Part shown: piece by piece, positions 18,300 through 26,984 of the stretch
How positions within the stretch are numbered: the first letter of the stretch is position 1
Layout: every line of letters begins with the position of its first letter
From: Nocardioides soli
Lineage (GTDB): Bacteria > Actinomycetota > Actinomycetes > Propionibacteriales > Nocardioidaceae
Direction of reading: 5' to 3'
NCBI RefSeq assembly: GCF_014191495.1
Contig: NZ_JACHWR010000001.1
Coordinates: 868,001 to 932,000, forward strand
Length of the DNA: 64,000 bases
Program-made: the position numbers and the translations under genes
Notes under the pieces: generated by a model
Told to the model about the DNA's origin: nothing
What the model saw: the letters and a program-made list of their open reading frames with translations, nothing else
The model's database searches: none

Positions 18300-18346
18300 A
18301 GCGAGCTTCAGACCGCCGTGACCCGAGGCTGCTTCTCGCCTCACCA

Positions 18347-18396
18347 GGTTTCGAGGCTCCTCCGCTCGTACCTCGCTCCGAAGCACCTCAACCACC
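18347..18396 (-). repeat. Interspersed repeat unit 4 (inverted)
   Basis: GGTTTCGAGGCTCCTCCGCTCGTACC... through AGCACCTCAACCACC. It shares its whole length, including the centre, with unit 5 (18430-18480) apart from a few substitutions, so this pair is a local duplication of about 80 bases. Confidence 0.75.
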
Positions 18397-18429
18397 GCCG
18401 CCCTACCCGAGGCCGCCTCTCGCCGCACC

Positions 18430-18480
18430 GGGTTTCGAGGCTCCTCCGCTCGTGCCTCGCTCCGGAGCACCTCAACCACC
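18430..18480 (-). repeat. Interspersed repeat unit 5 (inverted)
   Basis: GGGTTTCGAGGCTCCTCCGC... through GAGCACCTCAACCACC; near copy of unit 4. It ends 50 bases before the TetR start codon, so it may lie in that gene's promoter or leader. Confidence 0.75.
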
Positions 18481-18530
18481 GCCCGGTTCCGAGTCGCGTA
18501 CCTACGGTCGGTACTAGGCTCCGGAGCACC

Positions 18531-19217
18531 ATGAGCGAGTCCCCGGTGTCCAAGGTCGTCCGTGGCGTGCCCGGAACGGGTCGCCGCCAGCAGTACTCCG
18601 CCTCGACGAAGCGGGCGCTCGTCGACGTCGCCGAGGAGCTGTTCACCGCGAACGGGTACGCCGCGACCTCGCTCGACACGATCGTGGCCGGCGCCCAGGT
18701 CACCAAGGGCGCGCTCTACCACCACTTCAGCGGCAAGCAGGCGCTCTTCGAGGCGGTCTTCGAGCGGGTCGAGTACGACGCCGCCCGGGCGATCCAGGAC
18801 GCGCTCGGCGGACACCGCGACCCCTGGGAGAAGGCCACCGCCGGGCTCCGGGCGTTCCTCGACGTCGTCCAGGAGCCGCGCTACCGCCGGATCGTGATCC
18901 AGGAGGGCCCGTCGGTGCTCGGCTACGAGCGCTACCGGGAGCAGGAGGAGCGCTCGACGTTCGCCACCGTCCTGGAGATCGTGCGGTCGGTGCTCAGCGC
19001 CGGCGAGTGGGAGCTCGACGAGGACCTGCAGCAGACCTTCGCGCGGATCTTCTTCGGCGCGATGTCATCGGCCGGCGAGTCGGTCACCAGCGCCCCCGAT
19101 CCGATCGTGGCCGCGGCCAACGTCGAGACCGCGATCGGCTTCATCCTCACCGGGTTCCGGGTGCTCGCCGAGGCCGGGGTGGAGCTGCCCAGCAGCGAGA
19201 CGGTGGTCGAGGGCTGA
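18531..19217 (+). CDS. TetR-family transcriptional regulator
   Basis: 228 aa from ATG at 18531 with GGAG upstream. The N-terminal TetR domain shows LVDVAEELFTANGYAATSLD followed by TIVAGAQVTKGALYHHFSGK, the helix-turn-helix at about residues 45-70. The C-terminal ligand domain is typical in length. It stands between the ABC/LLM operon (opposite strand) and the convergent DUF3048 gene. It may repress that operon through the palindrome at 18069-18088, an inference from location only. Confidence 0.85.
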   Translation: MSESPVSKVVRGVPGTGRRQQYSASTKRALVDVAEELFTANGYAATSLDTIVAGAQVTKGALYHHFSGKQALFEAVFERVEYDAARAIQDALGGHRDPWEKATAGLRAFLDVVQEPRYRRIVIQEGPSVLGYERYREQEERSTFATVLEIVRSVLSAGEWELDEDLQQTFARIFFGAMSSAGESVTSAPDPIVAAANVETAIGFILTGFRVLAEAGVELPSSETVVEG

Positions 19218-19230
19218 GGCCCGACCCCAC

Positions 19231-20241
19231 CTACTTCGAAAACGTCACGCTGCCGTTGGCGGCCGGCACCAGCTCGATCCAGGTGTGCCCGGCGGGGACG
19301 GTCAGGTCGCCCGCCTTCGTCGACAGCGAGATCGCGTCGTCGAGGCCGGCCTTGGACCAGGTGCCGCGCACCAGCTTGCCGCCGTGGAAGACCAGCGCCT
19401 GGCCCTTGCCCTCGAGCTTGGTCTCGGGCACCGGGTTGTCGGCGGGGTCGAGGTAGCCGGCATCGCCGACCTGCACCTTCAGCACGAGCACGGTGTCGGC
19501 CGGGAAGTGGTCGCCGTCGGCGGCGTAGGTGTTCTCGTTGACGTAGCCCGTGCCGTCGTAGGTCCAGTTCGTCGTGTGGCCGCCGCCGAAGCTCGCCGCG
19601 ATCGTGGTGGCCTTCTGGCCGCCCGGGAAGTCCTCCTCCTCGCCCCACGGCAGGTAGTCGGCCGGCCGCGCGGCGTCCTGCTCGGCGCTCGTGGCCACCG
19701 TCGTCAGGTCGGCGAAGACGTTGTACGGCATGCTGCGGCCGGTGTCGCGGGACAGGCCCGCGGAGCCCTCGGGGAAGAACTGGATGCCGGCACCCTTGAT
19801 CCGCGCGATCGTCTGGGCGGCCGCACCACTCGTGACGACTGACGCGTCGACCGGCGAGACGATGCCGATGTCGCTGGCGCGCATCGAGCGCACCGGACCG
19901 ACCTTGGCCGGCAGCTCGGAGTAGTAGAACGCCGCGAGCCTGGTCAGGCCGCCCTCGACGAGCTCCTCGACCACCAGGTCCGCCTTGCCGAGGCCGAGCT
20001 GCGGTGCGCTGGAGCTGGTGTTGTCGATCTTGGTGACCAGCACCGGGTAGGGCTTCGCGACCTCCTCGTCACCGCTGACCGGCAGCCCGGTGAGCGGCCA
20101 GGTCGAGGCCACCTCCTCGCCACCCGCGACCTGCTGGGCGGCGGGCGCCTGGTCGTCGGAGGTCTCGTCCCCTCCCCCGCAGCCGACGAGCAGCAGGCTG
20201 GCGGCAGCGAGGAGGGCGGTGGTCAGCTGGGCACGGCGCAC
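19231..20241 (-). CDS. DUF3048 (YerB-like) lipoprotein
   Basis: 336 aa from GTG at 20241, chosen because GGAG lies 6 bases upstream and the product then begins with a compact lipoprotein signal (VRRAQLTT...LLLVGC, lipobox Cys21). The ATG at 20286 would add 15 non-signal residues. DUF3048 features: YPVLVTKIDNTSSSAPQLGL, VVEELVEGGLTRLAAFYYSE, and VGPVRSMRASDIGIV. The family (Bacillus YerB) is extracytoplasmic and of unknown function. It ends 13 bases from the convergent TetR stop. Confidence 0.85.
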   Translation of the reverse strand: MRRAQLTTALLAAASLLLVGCGGGDETSDDQAPAAQQVAGGEEVASTWPLTGLPVSGDEEVAKPYPVLVTKIDNTSSSAPQLGLGKADLVVEELVEGGLTRLAAFYYSELPAKVGPVRSMRASDIGIVSPVDASVVTSGAAAQTIARIKGAGIQFFPEGSAGLSRDTGRSMPYNVFADLTTVATSAEQDAARPADYLPWGEEEDFPGGQKATTIAASFGGGHTTNWTYDGTGYVNENTYAADGDHFPADTVLVLKVQVGDAGYLDPADNPVPETKLEGKGQALVFHGGKLVRGTWSKAGLDDAISLSTKAGDLTVPAGHTWIELVPAANGSVTFSK

Positions 20242-20370
20242 GGGACGCTCCGTTTCGTGAAACTCGCGTGTTCTGATCGACTTCAAGTGTGCAGGCGGGA
20301 TCGTCGCACGCGGGGAGGCGCGCCCGGGAATCGTGAGCGGCGCCCGCCCGCGGGAGGTGGGCCGCCGCCC

Positions 20371-21138
20371 TCAACCGAGCTTGGCGCCGCCGTCGACGTA
20401 CAGCGTCTGACCGGTGATGTACGACGCCTCGTCGCTGCACAGGAACGCCGCCGCGGCGGCGATGTCCTCGGGGAGGCCGACCCGCTTGACCGGGTTGGCC
20501 TCGGCGTTCATCTTGCGGAACTCGTCGACGTCGATGCCGAGGCGCGCGGCGGTCGCGTCGGTCATGTCGGTGGCGATGAAGCCGGGCGCGATGGCGTTGG
20601 CGTTGACGCCGAAGGGGCCGAGCTCGATGCCGAGGGTGCGGGTGAGGCCCTGGATGCCCATCTTCGCCGCCGAGTAGTTGGCCTGCCCGCGGTTGCCGAG
20701 CGCGGACACGCTCGAGAGGTTGAGGATCTTGCCGTACCGCTGGGCGACGAAGTGCTTCTGGGCGGCCCGGGTCATCAGGAACGCACCGCGCAGGTGCACG
20801 TTCATGACCAGGTCCCAGTCGTCGTCGGTCATCTTGAACAGCAGGTTGTCGCGGGTGATCCCGGCGTTGTTGACCAGGATGTGGATGCCGCCGAGCTCGG
20901 CGACGACCCGCTCCACGGCCGCCTCGGCGGACTCCGTGCTGCTGACGTCGGCACCGATGCCGACCGCCCGGGCGCCGTCGGCGACGGGCAGCCGCGCCGC
21001 GGCCTGCGCCGCCGACGCCTCGTCGAGGTCGAGGACCGCGACCGAGGCGCCCTCCTGTGCGAACCGGCTGGCGGTCCCGAACCCGATGCCGCGCGCGGCT
21101 CCGGTCACGACGGCGACCCGCCCGTCAAAACGACCCAT
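20371..21138 (-). CDS. fabG: 3-oxoacyl-ACP reductase-like SDR (FabG family)
   Basis: 255 aa from ATG at 21138 with GGAG upstream. Classical SDR: nucleotide motif TGAARGIG (residues 12-19), NNAG (90-93), catalytic Ser142, and YSAAK with Tyr155 and Lys159. The C-terminus SYITGQTLYVDGGAKLG is typical of FabG. It would reduce 3-ketoacyl groups with NAD(P)H. It is monocistronic and not in a fatty-acid operon, so it may be a FabG paralog with another beta-keto substrate, for example acetoacetyl-CoA. Confidence 0.8.
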   Translation of the reverse strand: MGRFDGRVAVVTGAARGIGFGTASRFAQEGASVAVLDLDEASAAQAAARLPVADGARAVGIGADVSSTESAEAAVERVVAELGGIHILVNNAGITRDNLLFKMTDDDWDLVMNVHLRGAFLMTRAAQKHFVAQRYGKILNLSSVSALGNRGQANYSAAKMGIQGLTRTLGIELGPFGVNANAIAPGFIATDMTDATAARLGIDVDEFRKMNAEANPVKRVGLPEDIAAAAAFLCSDEASYITGQTLYVDGGAKLG

Positions 21139-21200
21139 CGGTGCTGCTCCTGCCTCTCGACGTCGCTGTCGTCGCACCACGATAGGGCGCCGCGGGCCGA

Positions 21201-22298
21201 TCAGTACCCGGTGGGGCGCGGCTCGCCGTACGGGAGGACGGCGGCGAAGGCCTCGTCACGCGGCAGCACGACCAGCCTCCGCTCCGTGTGCGTGGCCGGG
21301 TCGAAGAGGGTCAGCGCCGATCGCGGGGTCGCGCCGTCGCAGCTGATCGCGTGCTGGAGCAGGAGCCGGCCGTCGCGGGCGCCGACGAGCAGCACGTTGC
21401 CGACGGCGTGGGGCACCCGCACGCGGGTGATCCGACCGTCCCGGTGTCGGCGGCCGAGGTAGACGTAGCCGCACGGCCCGGCGACCTGGACGTAGAGGCG
21501 TCCCCCGGCCCGGCGGGCGTCGAGGTGGCCGAGGTCCATCCGTTGCGGGTGGCGGCGCTCGGTGAGGCGGGTGTACGTCGCGGTCCGCAGGTCGACCAGG
21601 CCGAGCGTCGTGGCGCCGTGGTCCAGGCACGACACCAGCACCCGGTGGTCGTCCCACCAGCGCACGGGGTCGCAGCGCCGCGGCGTGGGGATCTCGGTCC
21701 GGACGCTGCCGTCAGCGGTCGACAGCAGCCGGACCACGCGCTGCCTCCAGTCCGAGCCGTGGGTCACCAGGCCGCTGCCGTCGGGCGTCGGGAGCAGCGG
21801 GCCGTCGACGTCCGGGCTGAGCCGGGTGCGCGTGCCGTCCCAGTCGAGCCGGACCAGCGGAGCCCGGCCGGTCCTCCCCCGCTCGTACGTGACCGCCAGC
21901 AGGCCGCCGCCGTCCGGCGCGAGCAGGACCTGCGAGATGTCGCGGGGCAGCGGCACCCGGCTCGCCGTACCGGACGCGACGTCGACCCGGAGCGCGCGCG
22001 GCCTCGGGTAGTCCGTGACCAGCAGCGCAGTCGCGGCGTCGGCCGACCAGTCGACGAGGCGGTAGCCGCGCTGACGCACGTCGAGGACCTCGCTGCGGCG
22101 GCCGTCGGGGGCGACCAGCTCGAGCCGCAGCCGCTTCGCGCGGATCCCCTCGGCGGTCGGCCGGCCCTGCTCGACGGCCGCCAGCGACCAGCCGGGCCCG
22201 GGTGTGGGCGTCCCACCGCGATCTGCCTGGACGGCTCCGGCGGGCGCGGTGGTGCCGAGGAGGGCGAGCAGCGAGACAGCGGCGAGCAGGGACTTCAT
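21201..22298 (-). CDS. Secreted beta-propeller-like protein of unknown function
   Basis: 365 aa from ATG at 22298 with GGGAGGAA upstream. Signal peptide MKSLLAAVSLLALLGTTAPAGA with a likely cut after AGA. The rest contains repeated short segments of the type LLVTDYPRPRALRVDVASGT and VVRLLSTADGSVRTEIPTPR, alternating strands and turns like a TolB/WD-type propeller of roughly six blades. No catalytic motif is seen. Probably exported and soluble. The family is not identified. Confidence 0.65.
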   Translation of the reverse strand: MKSLLAAVSLLALLGTTAPAGAVQADRGGTPTPGPGWSLAAVEQGRPTAEGIRAKRLRLELVAPDGRRSEVLDVRQRGYRLVDWSADAATALLVTDYPRPRALRVDVASGTASRVPLPRDISQVLLAPDGGGLLAVTYERGRTGRAPLVRLDWDGTRTRLSPDVDGPLLPTPDGSGLVTHGSDWRQRVVRLLSTADGSVRTEIPTPRRCDPVRWWDDHRVLVSCLDHGATTLGLVDLRTATYTRLTERRHPQRMDLGHLDARRAGGRLYVQVAGPCGYVYLGRRHRDGRITRVRVPHAVGNVLLVGARDGRLLLQHAISCDGATPRSALTLFDPATHTERRLVVLPRDEAFAAVLPYGEPRPTGY

Positions 22299-22400
22299 CG
22301 GACGGTTCCTCCCGAGGTACGTCGCGGACGGTGTCGTCGGGGAGACGCGCGGTGGAGCCGTTCGGTTGCCTCGGAGCCCGCGAAGACCCCGCCGGTCCGC

Positions 22401-24599
22401 CTACCGGCGGACCTTCTTCGTGGCCGGGCTCGTCATCGCCACCTTCGCGTACGACGTCCGCCGTCCGGTCACGCGCACGCTGACCCGGTGACCGACGTCC
22501 GCCTTGCCGAGCCCGTAGGTCCGCGCCGTGCTCCCCTTGATCGGCTTGCCGTCGCGCAGCCACTGGTAGCGCAGCTGCACCGGCGCCGGGCGCCAGGCAC
22601 CCGCGCGGGCGACCAGCTTGCGGCCCTGCCGCGCCTTGCCGGTCACCTTCGGCCGGGTCGTCGACAGCTTGCCGACGACCGGTGCGGTCGGGGCCGACTG
22701 CCGGGTCACGGGCGGGGCGCCGGCCAGCGTGCCGGTGACGCGCACGCTCAGCGCCTTGCCGGCGACCGCGTTGGTCGGCGAGTACGCGGTGTCGGTGGCG
22801 CCGGCGATCGGAGCGTCGGCGGCGAACCACTGGTAGGACAGCTGCACGCCGCCGGGGCCCCAGGCGCCGGGCTGCGCCGTCATCGTCGTGCCGACCCGGG
22901 CGGCGCCGCTGATCGCCGGCGCGCCGGGCGTGACCGCGGGCGCCGGGTCCACCGGGCCCGGGCCGACGGGACCCGGCTCCTCAGGCGTCGGCTCCTCGGG
23001 TGCCTCCACCGCCACCGCCGTCGAGGTGCGCGACACCGACGTACGGCCCGGGAGGGAGCCGGTCACCCGCACGCTGACCCGGGCACCGGCCGGCGCCGTT
23101 GCCGGCGTCAGCTCCAGCGTCGGATCGGTCGCCCGGTCGATCGGCGCGCCGTCGGCGAGCCACTGGTAGGTCAGCGTCACCCCGGCCGGACCCCACGCCC
23201 CCGGCTGCGCCGTCAGCGTGTTGCCGATCCGTGCGGTGCCCGAGATCGTCGGGACCGAGAACTCGACGGGCGGGTCACCGGCGGTCACCGGACCCACGAA
23301 GTCGGCGGTGACGTCCACCGACGCCTGGCCGGGCGCCGAGCCGGTGACGCGGGCCCAGATCCACTGGCCCTCGAGGGCGGTGCCGATCGTCAGCTCCGGT
23401 CCGGTGCCGACCGGGTCGTCCCCCGCGAACCACTCGACGTCCAGGTCGGCGTCGCCGGGGGTCCAGGCGCCCGGCGAGAGGGTGAGCGTCTGGCCAACCC
23501 GCGCCGTCCCGGTGATCGTCGGCGTGCCCGGCCGGATCGCGGTCGGGGCGCCGAGCTGCACGTCGTACGAGCGCGACATCGGCACGTCACCCGCGAAGGA
23601 GACCACGGTCGCGTCGCGGAAGGCGTAGGCGCCGTCCCAGTACTCGACAGCGTCGCCGCTGCCGGGGATCGGCGACATCTCGCAGTCGCGGTCGGCCGGC
23701 GAGAAGCGGAGCCGGAACTGCTCCGCCTGGTCGGTGACGCGGAAGCGGCCCTGCTGGTCGGTCGTGATCGGGCCGTACTGCGGCGAGCGCCACGGCCCGT
23801 CGCCGTCGCGCATCCAGAACATCACCGGGGCGCAGGCCGCCGGCTGCCCATCGCTGCCGCGGACGGTGAACGTCGCCGTCGGGCGCTCCTCCAGCGTGAA
23901 GTCCAGGGTGGCGGTGCCGCCGGCGGTGACCGTGACCGTGCGCTCCCTCCAGTAGTAGACGGGCGCGTCGTTGCTGGTGTCGGCGGGGTAGAACGACGCG
24001 GTGTAGGTGCCGGGGAGCAGGTTGAGGACCGGCTCGTCGGAGGGGCCAGCGGTGTCGTACCTCCCTGCGGCGTCGACGGTCACGCCGCTGCCACCCTGTC
24101 CGCGCTGGAAGTAGACCTCCCCCGCCACCGGCTCGCCGTGCTCGTCGAGGACCCGGCCGGTCACCTGGCCGATCGGCTGCAGCTCGATCGTCTTCGGCAG
24201 CGCGGTCACGGCGCCGTTGCTGACGGTGACCAGGGTGACGTCGGAGGGACCGGGCCGGTCGTCGTAGTACTCGTAGCCGTACTGACCGAGCTCGCCGTAC
24301 TCGTCGGGGTAGGTGCGGATCTGGTACCGCCCGTCGGCGAGACCGGCGACGGAGAAGGTGCCGTCGGCCTCGGGCCGGACCCCGGCGACGTCGTAGTCGA
24401 AGAAGTCGCCGTTGGCCTGGAGCCGGTCCAGCACGACGTGCGCGTCGGCGTACGGCGCGGCGGCGCCACCGGCGGGTCGCGCGGTCACCGTCCCGGAGAT
24501 CGCGCCGGTGTCGGCGGCATGGGACGGCGCGGCCAGGAGCAGCGAGCCGAGGACGGCGAGGAGCGTCGCCGGAGCGACGCGACGGACGGAGACGAGCAC
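22401..24599 (-). CDS. Secreted protein with CNA-B-like N-terminal domains and four Ig-like repeats
   Basis: 732 aa from GTG at 24599, preferred over GTG 24617 because AAAGGGAAAA lies just upstream. Signal peptide ends near PSHA. The first 360 residues are carboxypeptidase-regulatory-like beta sandwiches (GAISGTVTARPAGGA; GQVTGRVLDEHGEPVAGEVY). Four modules of 80-95 residues follow, each starting (I/V)(T/S)G.AR.G..L...PGAW and containing a YQW-type core. Such bacterial Ig-like repeats occur in surface or secreted proteins that bind polymers or other cells. No sortase signal or membrane anchor is seen at the end (MTSPATKKVRR). Confidence 0.75.
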   Translation of the reverse strand: MLVSVRRVAPATLLAVLGSLLLAAPSHAADTGAISGTVTARPAGGAAAPYADAHVVLDRLQANGDFFDYDVAGVRPEADGTFSVAGLADGRYQIRTYPDEYGELGQYGYEYYDDRPGPSDVTLVTVSNGAVTALPKTIELQPIGQVTGRVLDEHGEPVAGEVYFQRGQGGSGVTVDAAGRYDTAGPSDEPVLNLLPGTYTASFYPADTSNDAPVYYWRERTVTVTAGGTATLDFTLEERPTATFTVRGSDGQPAACAPVMFWMRDGDGPWRSPQYGPITTDQQGRFRVTDQAEQFRLRFSPADRDCEMSPIPGSGDAVEYWDGAYAFRDATVVSFAGDVPMSRSYDVQLGAPTAIRPGTPTITGTARVGQTLTLSPGAWTPGDADLDVEWFAGDDPVGTGPELTIGTALEGQWIWARVTGSAPGQASVDVTADFVGPVTAGDPPVEFSVPTISGTARIGNTLTAQPGAWGPAGVTLTYQWLADGAPIDRATDPTLELTPATAPAGARVSVRVTGSLPGRTSVSRTSTAVAVEAPEEPTPEEPGPVGPGPVDPAPAVTPGAPAISGAARVGTTMTAQPGAWGPGGVQLSYQWFAADAPIAGATDTAYSPTNAVAGKALSVRVTGTLAGAPPVTRQSAPTAPVVGKLSTTRPKVTGKARQGRKLVARAGAWRPAPVQLRYQWLRDGKPIKGSTARTYGLGKADVGHRVSVRVTGRRTSYAKVAMTSPATKKVRR

Positions 24600-24647
24600 G
24601 GTTTTCCCTTTCGGCACGGGAAACGGCGCCCGTCCCCCAGGGCCGTC

Positions 24648-24674
24648 TTATCCGTCGCCGGGCGTCCCTAAACC
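24648..24674 (-). promoter_or_regulatory. Possible SigB/SigF-type promoter of the Ig-repeat protein
   Basis: On the minus strand GGTTT (24670-24674) and GGATAA (24648-24653) are separated by 16 bases, close to the actinobacterial general-stress consensus GGTTT-N15-17-GGGTA. It lies between the HIT stop and the Ig-repeat gene. Downstream, TTTCCC can pair with GGGAAA of the ribosome site, which could limit translation. Both points are inferred from sequence alone. Confidence 0.35.
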
Positions 24675-24693
24675 TGCGATCCGTCGAGCCGGG

Positions 24694-25113
24694 TCACCCG
24701 AGCACGGCGCGCAGCCGCGCGGCGTAGTCGGTGGCCTCGCCGTCGGCGTACGTCGTGCGCGGCCAGAAGAACCCACGCAGCCCGTCGCCCTTGGTGCGGG
24801 GCACGACGTGCAGATGCAGGTGGGCCACCGACTGGCTCACGACGTTGTTCATCGCGACGAAGCTGCCCTGGGCGCCGAGGCCGTCGGTCACCGCCGTGGC
24901 GAGCCGCTGGGCCGCACCCAGGAACGGGTCGCGGAGCTCGGCGGGCAGGTCGGGCAGCGTCACCACGTGGACCCGCGGCACCAGCAGCACGTGCCCCTTG
25001 AAGACCGGCCGGCGATCGAGGAACGCGACCAGGTCGGGCTCGTCGAGCACGACGTCGGCGGGCACGTCTCCCGCCACGATCGCGCAGAACACGCACTCGA
25101 CCCCGGCCACCAT
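24694..25113 (-). CDS. HIT family nucleotide-binding hydrolase
   Basis: 139 aa. The histidine triad is present as HLHLHVVP (His98, His100, His102). The N-terminus CVFCAIVAGDVPADVVLDEP carries the CxxC common in HINT/Fhit-like proteins. It would hydrolyse nucleoside phosphoramidates or dinucleoside polyphosphates. The start is ATG at 25113. It is divergent from the antiporter gene, with 54 bases between their starts. Confidence 0.9.
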   Translation of the reverse strand: MVAGVECVFCAIVAGDVPADVVLDEPDLVAFLDRRPVFKGHVLLVPRVHVVTLPDLPAELRDPFLGAAQRLATAVTDGLGAQGSFVAMNNVVSQSVAHLHLHVVPRTKGDGLRGFFWPRTTYADGEATDYAARLRAVLG

Positions 25114-25167
25114 GGCAGGCAAGGCTAACGGTCGACCCGCCGCCGGCCCAGCGATCGGAGGAACCCC

Positions 25168-26895
25168 ATGGACGTCGCACTTCTCGGCGTGGGAGCGGTG
25201 CTGTGCATCGCCGCGGTCACGGCCTTCGCGCCGCGGCTCGGCGTGGCCGCACCGCTGGTGCTCGTGCTCGTCGGCGTCGCGATCAGCCTGCTGCCGTTCG
25301 TGCCGGAGATCGAGATCGAGCCCGAGTGGATCCTGATGGGCGTGCTGCCGCCGCTGCTGTACTCGGCCGCGGTCTCGATGCCGGCGATGGACTTCCGCCG
25401 CGACCTGCGCGCCATCAGCGGCCTCTCGGTGGTGCTCGTCGTGGTCAGCGCCGTGGCGATCGGGTTCTTCCTCGACCACGCCGTGCCGGACATCGACCTG
25501 GCCACCGGGATCGCGGTCGGCGCGATCATCAGCCCGACCGACGCGGTGGCGACCACGATCGTCAGCCGGCTCGGGGTGTCGTCGCGGGTGGTCACCGTGC
25601 TCCAGGGCGAGAGCCTGCTCAACGACGCCACCGCGCTCGTGCTGCTGCGCTCGGCGATCGCCGCCACCGGCGCGAGCGTCTCGCTGCTCGGCGTCGCCGC
25701 CGAGTTCGTGGTCGCGGTCGCGATCGCGATCGCCGTCGGGCTGGCGGTCGGGCGCCTCAACCTCGTCGTGCGCCGCAATGTGACCGACTCGGCGGTGAAC
25801 ACGGCGATCTCGTTCGCGGTGCCCTTCGTCGCCTACCTGCCGGTGGAGCACCTGGGCGCCTCCGGCCTGGTCGCCGCGGTCGCGGCCGGGCTCTACACCG
25901 GCCAGGCCGCGCCCCGCTATCTCACGCCGCAGCACCGGCTCGCCGAGGAGCAGAACTGGCGCACGATCGAGCTGCTGCTCGAGGGCGGGGTCTTCCTGCT
26001 CATGGGCCTGGAGATCGACGGGCTCGTCCAGGACGTCCGCGAGGAGCACGGCATCACCGGCCACGCGATCTGGGTCGGCGCCGCTGCCGCGGCCATCGTG
26101 ATCGCGGTGCGCGCCGTGTACGTCGTACCCCTGCTGTGGGCGCTGCACCGCAGGGCCGGGCGGTACGCCGCGTTCCGCGGCCATCTCGAGGACTGGCAGG
26201 TGCGGCTCGACGAGGGCGACCTGCCGGCCCGGTCGCAGCAGGGGCGCGCCGCGCACGTCGCCCGACGCAGCGAGCGGGTCCGGACCCGGGTGCGCCGGTC
26301 GATGGCCGACATCGACTACCTCACCGGCGCGCCGATGGGCTGGCGCGAGGGCACGGTGCTGGTCTGGGCGGGCATGCGCGGCGTCGTGACGCTGGCCGCG
26401 GCGCAGACCCTGCCGCACGACACGCCGCACCGCTCGCTGCTGGTGATGATCGCCTTCGTCGTCGCGGCCGGCACGCTCGTGGTGCAGGGCGGCACCCTGC
26501 CCTGGCTGGTGCGCCGGCTCGGCCTCGCCGGGCTCGAGAGCTCGCACGCCCACGAGCGGGTGCGGCTGCTGACCGAGCTCGCCGACGCGGGTCTCGCCAC
26601 CCTCGACGATCCCGGGCTCGCGCGCCCGGACGGCGCGCCGTACGACCCGGCCGTGGTGGCGCGGGTGCGCGCCCAGGTCGCGGTTCCGGAGGACGCCGAG
26701 GGCTGGCTGGCCGCGCGCGATCACGACCAGGAGTACCGGACGCTGCGACTGCTGGTCATCGAGCAGATGCGCGAGACCCTGCTCGACGCCCGCAGCGACG
26801 GCGTCTACGACTCCGACGTGCTCGAGGGTGCGCTCGCCGTCCTCGACGCCGACCAGATCAGCACCGAGGTGCGCGGCGGGCCGATCACGCCCTGA
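25168..26895 (+). CDS. Na+/H+ antiporter, CPA1/NhaP type
   Basis: 575 aa with GGAGGA before the ATG. About 12 membrane helices fill residues 1-430. The family motif GAIISPTDAVATTIV with Asp, and the GESLLNDATALVLLR segment (ND pair), are the cation-binding features of NhaP/NHE exchangers. A hydrophilic insert at about 325-385 and a C-terminal cytoplasmic tail of about 130 residues are typical of the CPA1 Bacillus-type group. It exports Na+ or K+ in exchange for protons. Confidence 0.9.
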   Translation: MDVALLGVGAVLCIAAVTAFAPRLGVAAPLVLVLVGVAISLLPFVPEIEIEPEWILMGVLPPLLYSAAVSMPAMDFRRDLRAISGLSVVLVVVSAVAIGFFLDHAVPDIDLATGIAVGAIISPTDAVATTIVSRLGVSSRVVTVLQGESLLNDATALVLLRSAIAATGASVSLLGVAAEFVVAVAIAIAVGLAVGRLNLVVRRNVTDSAVNTAISFAVPFVAYLPVEHLGASGLVAAVAAGLYTGQAAPRYLTPQHRLAEEQNWRTIELLLEGGVFLLMGLEIDGLVQDVREEHGITGHAIWVGAAAAAIVIAVRAVYVVPLLWALHRRAGRYAAFRGHLEDWQVRLDEGDLPARSQQGRAAHVARRSERVRTRVRRSMADIDYLTGAPMGWREGTVLVWAGMRGVVTLAAAQTLPHDTPHRSLLVMIAFVVAAGTLVVQGGTLPWLVRRLGLAGLESSHAHERVRLLTELADAGLATLDDPGLARPDGAPYDPAVVARVRAQVAVPEDAEGWLAARDHDQEYRTLRLLVIEQMRETLLDARSDGVYDSDVLEGALAVLDADQISTEVRGGPITP

Positions 26896-26937
26896 GCGGC
26901 CGGCCCGGCGACGATGAGGAGCCCCTCCCCGGATTCC

Positions 26938-26965
26938 TGTACGTTTGTACATGTACAGACGTACA
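26938..26965. promoter_or_regulatory. 28-bp operator-like palindrome before tetR
   Basis: TGTACGTTTGTACATGTACAGACGTACA (shown here as arms: TGTACGTTTGTACA and TGTACAGACGTACA) is an inverted repeat with one mismatched pair. It ends 19 bases before the ATG of the TetR gene. Its position across the presumed promoter is typical for autorepression, and the MFS gene is co-transcribed behind it. Confidence 0.8.
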
Positions 26966-26984
26966 GAAACGAGTGGAGCACCTC

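Noticed and set aside
18127..18480. Repeat cluster considered as a CRISPR array
   Set aside because: Units alternate in orientation, spacing is irregular and there are no equal-length spacers or cas genes.
21288..24671. 1127-codon plus-strand open frame opposite the two secreted-protein genes
   Set aside because: No signal peptide or domain; composition typical of antisense frames; the minus-strand proteins have signal peptides, ribosome sites and repeats.
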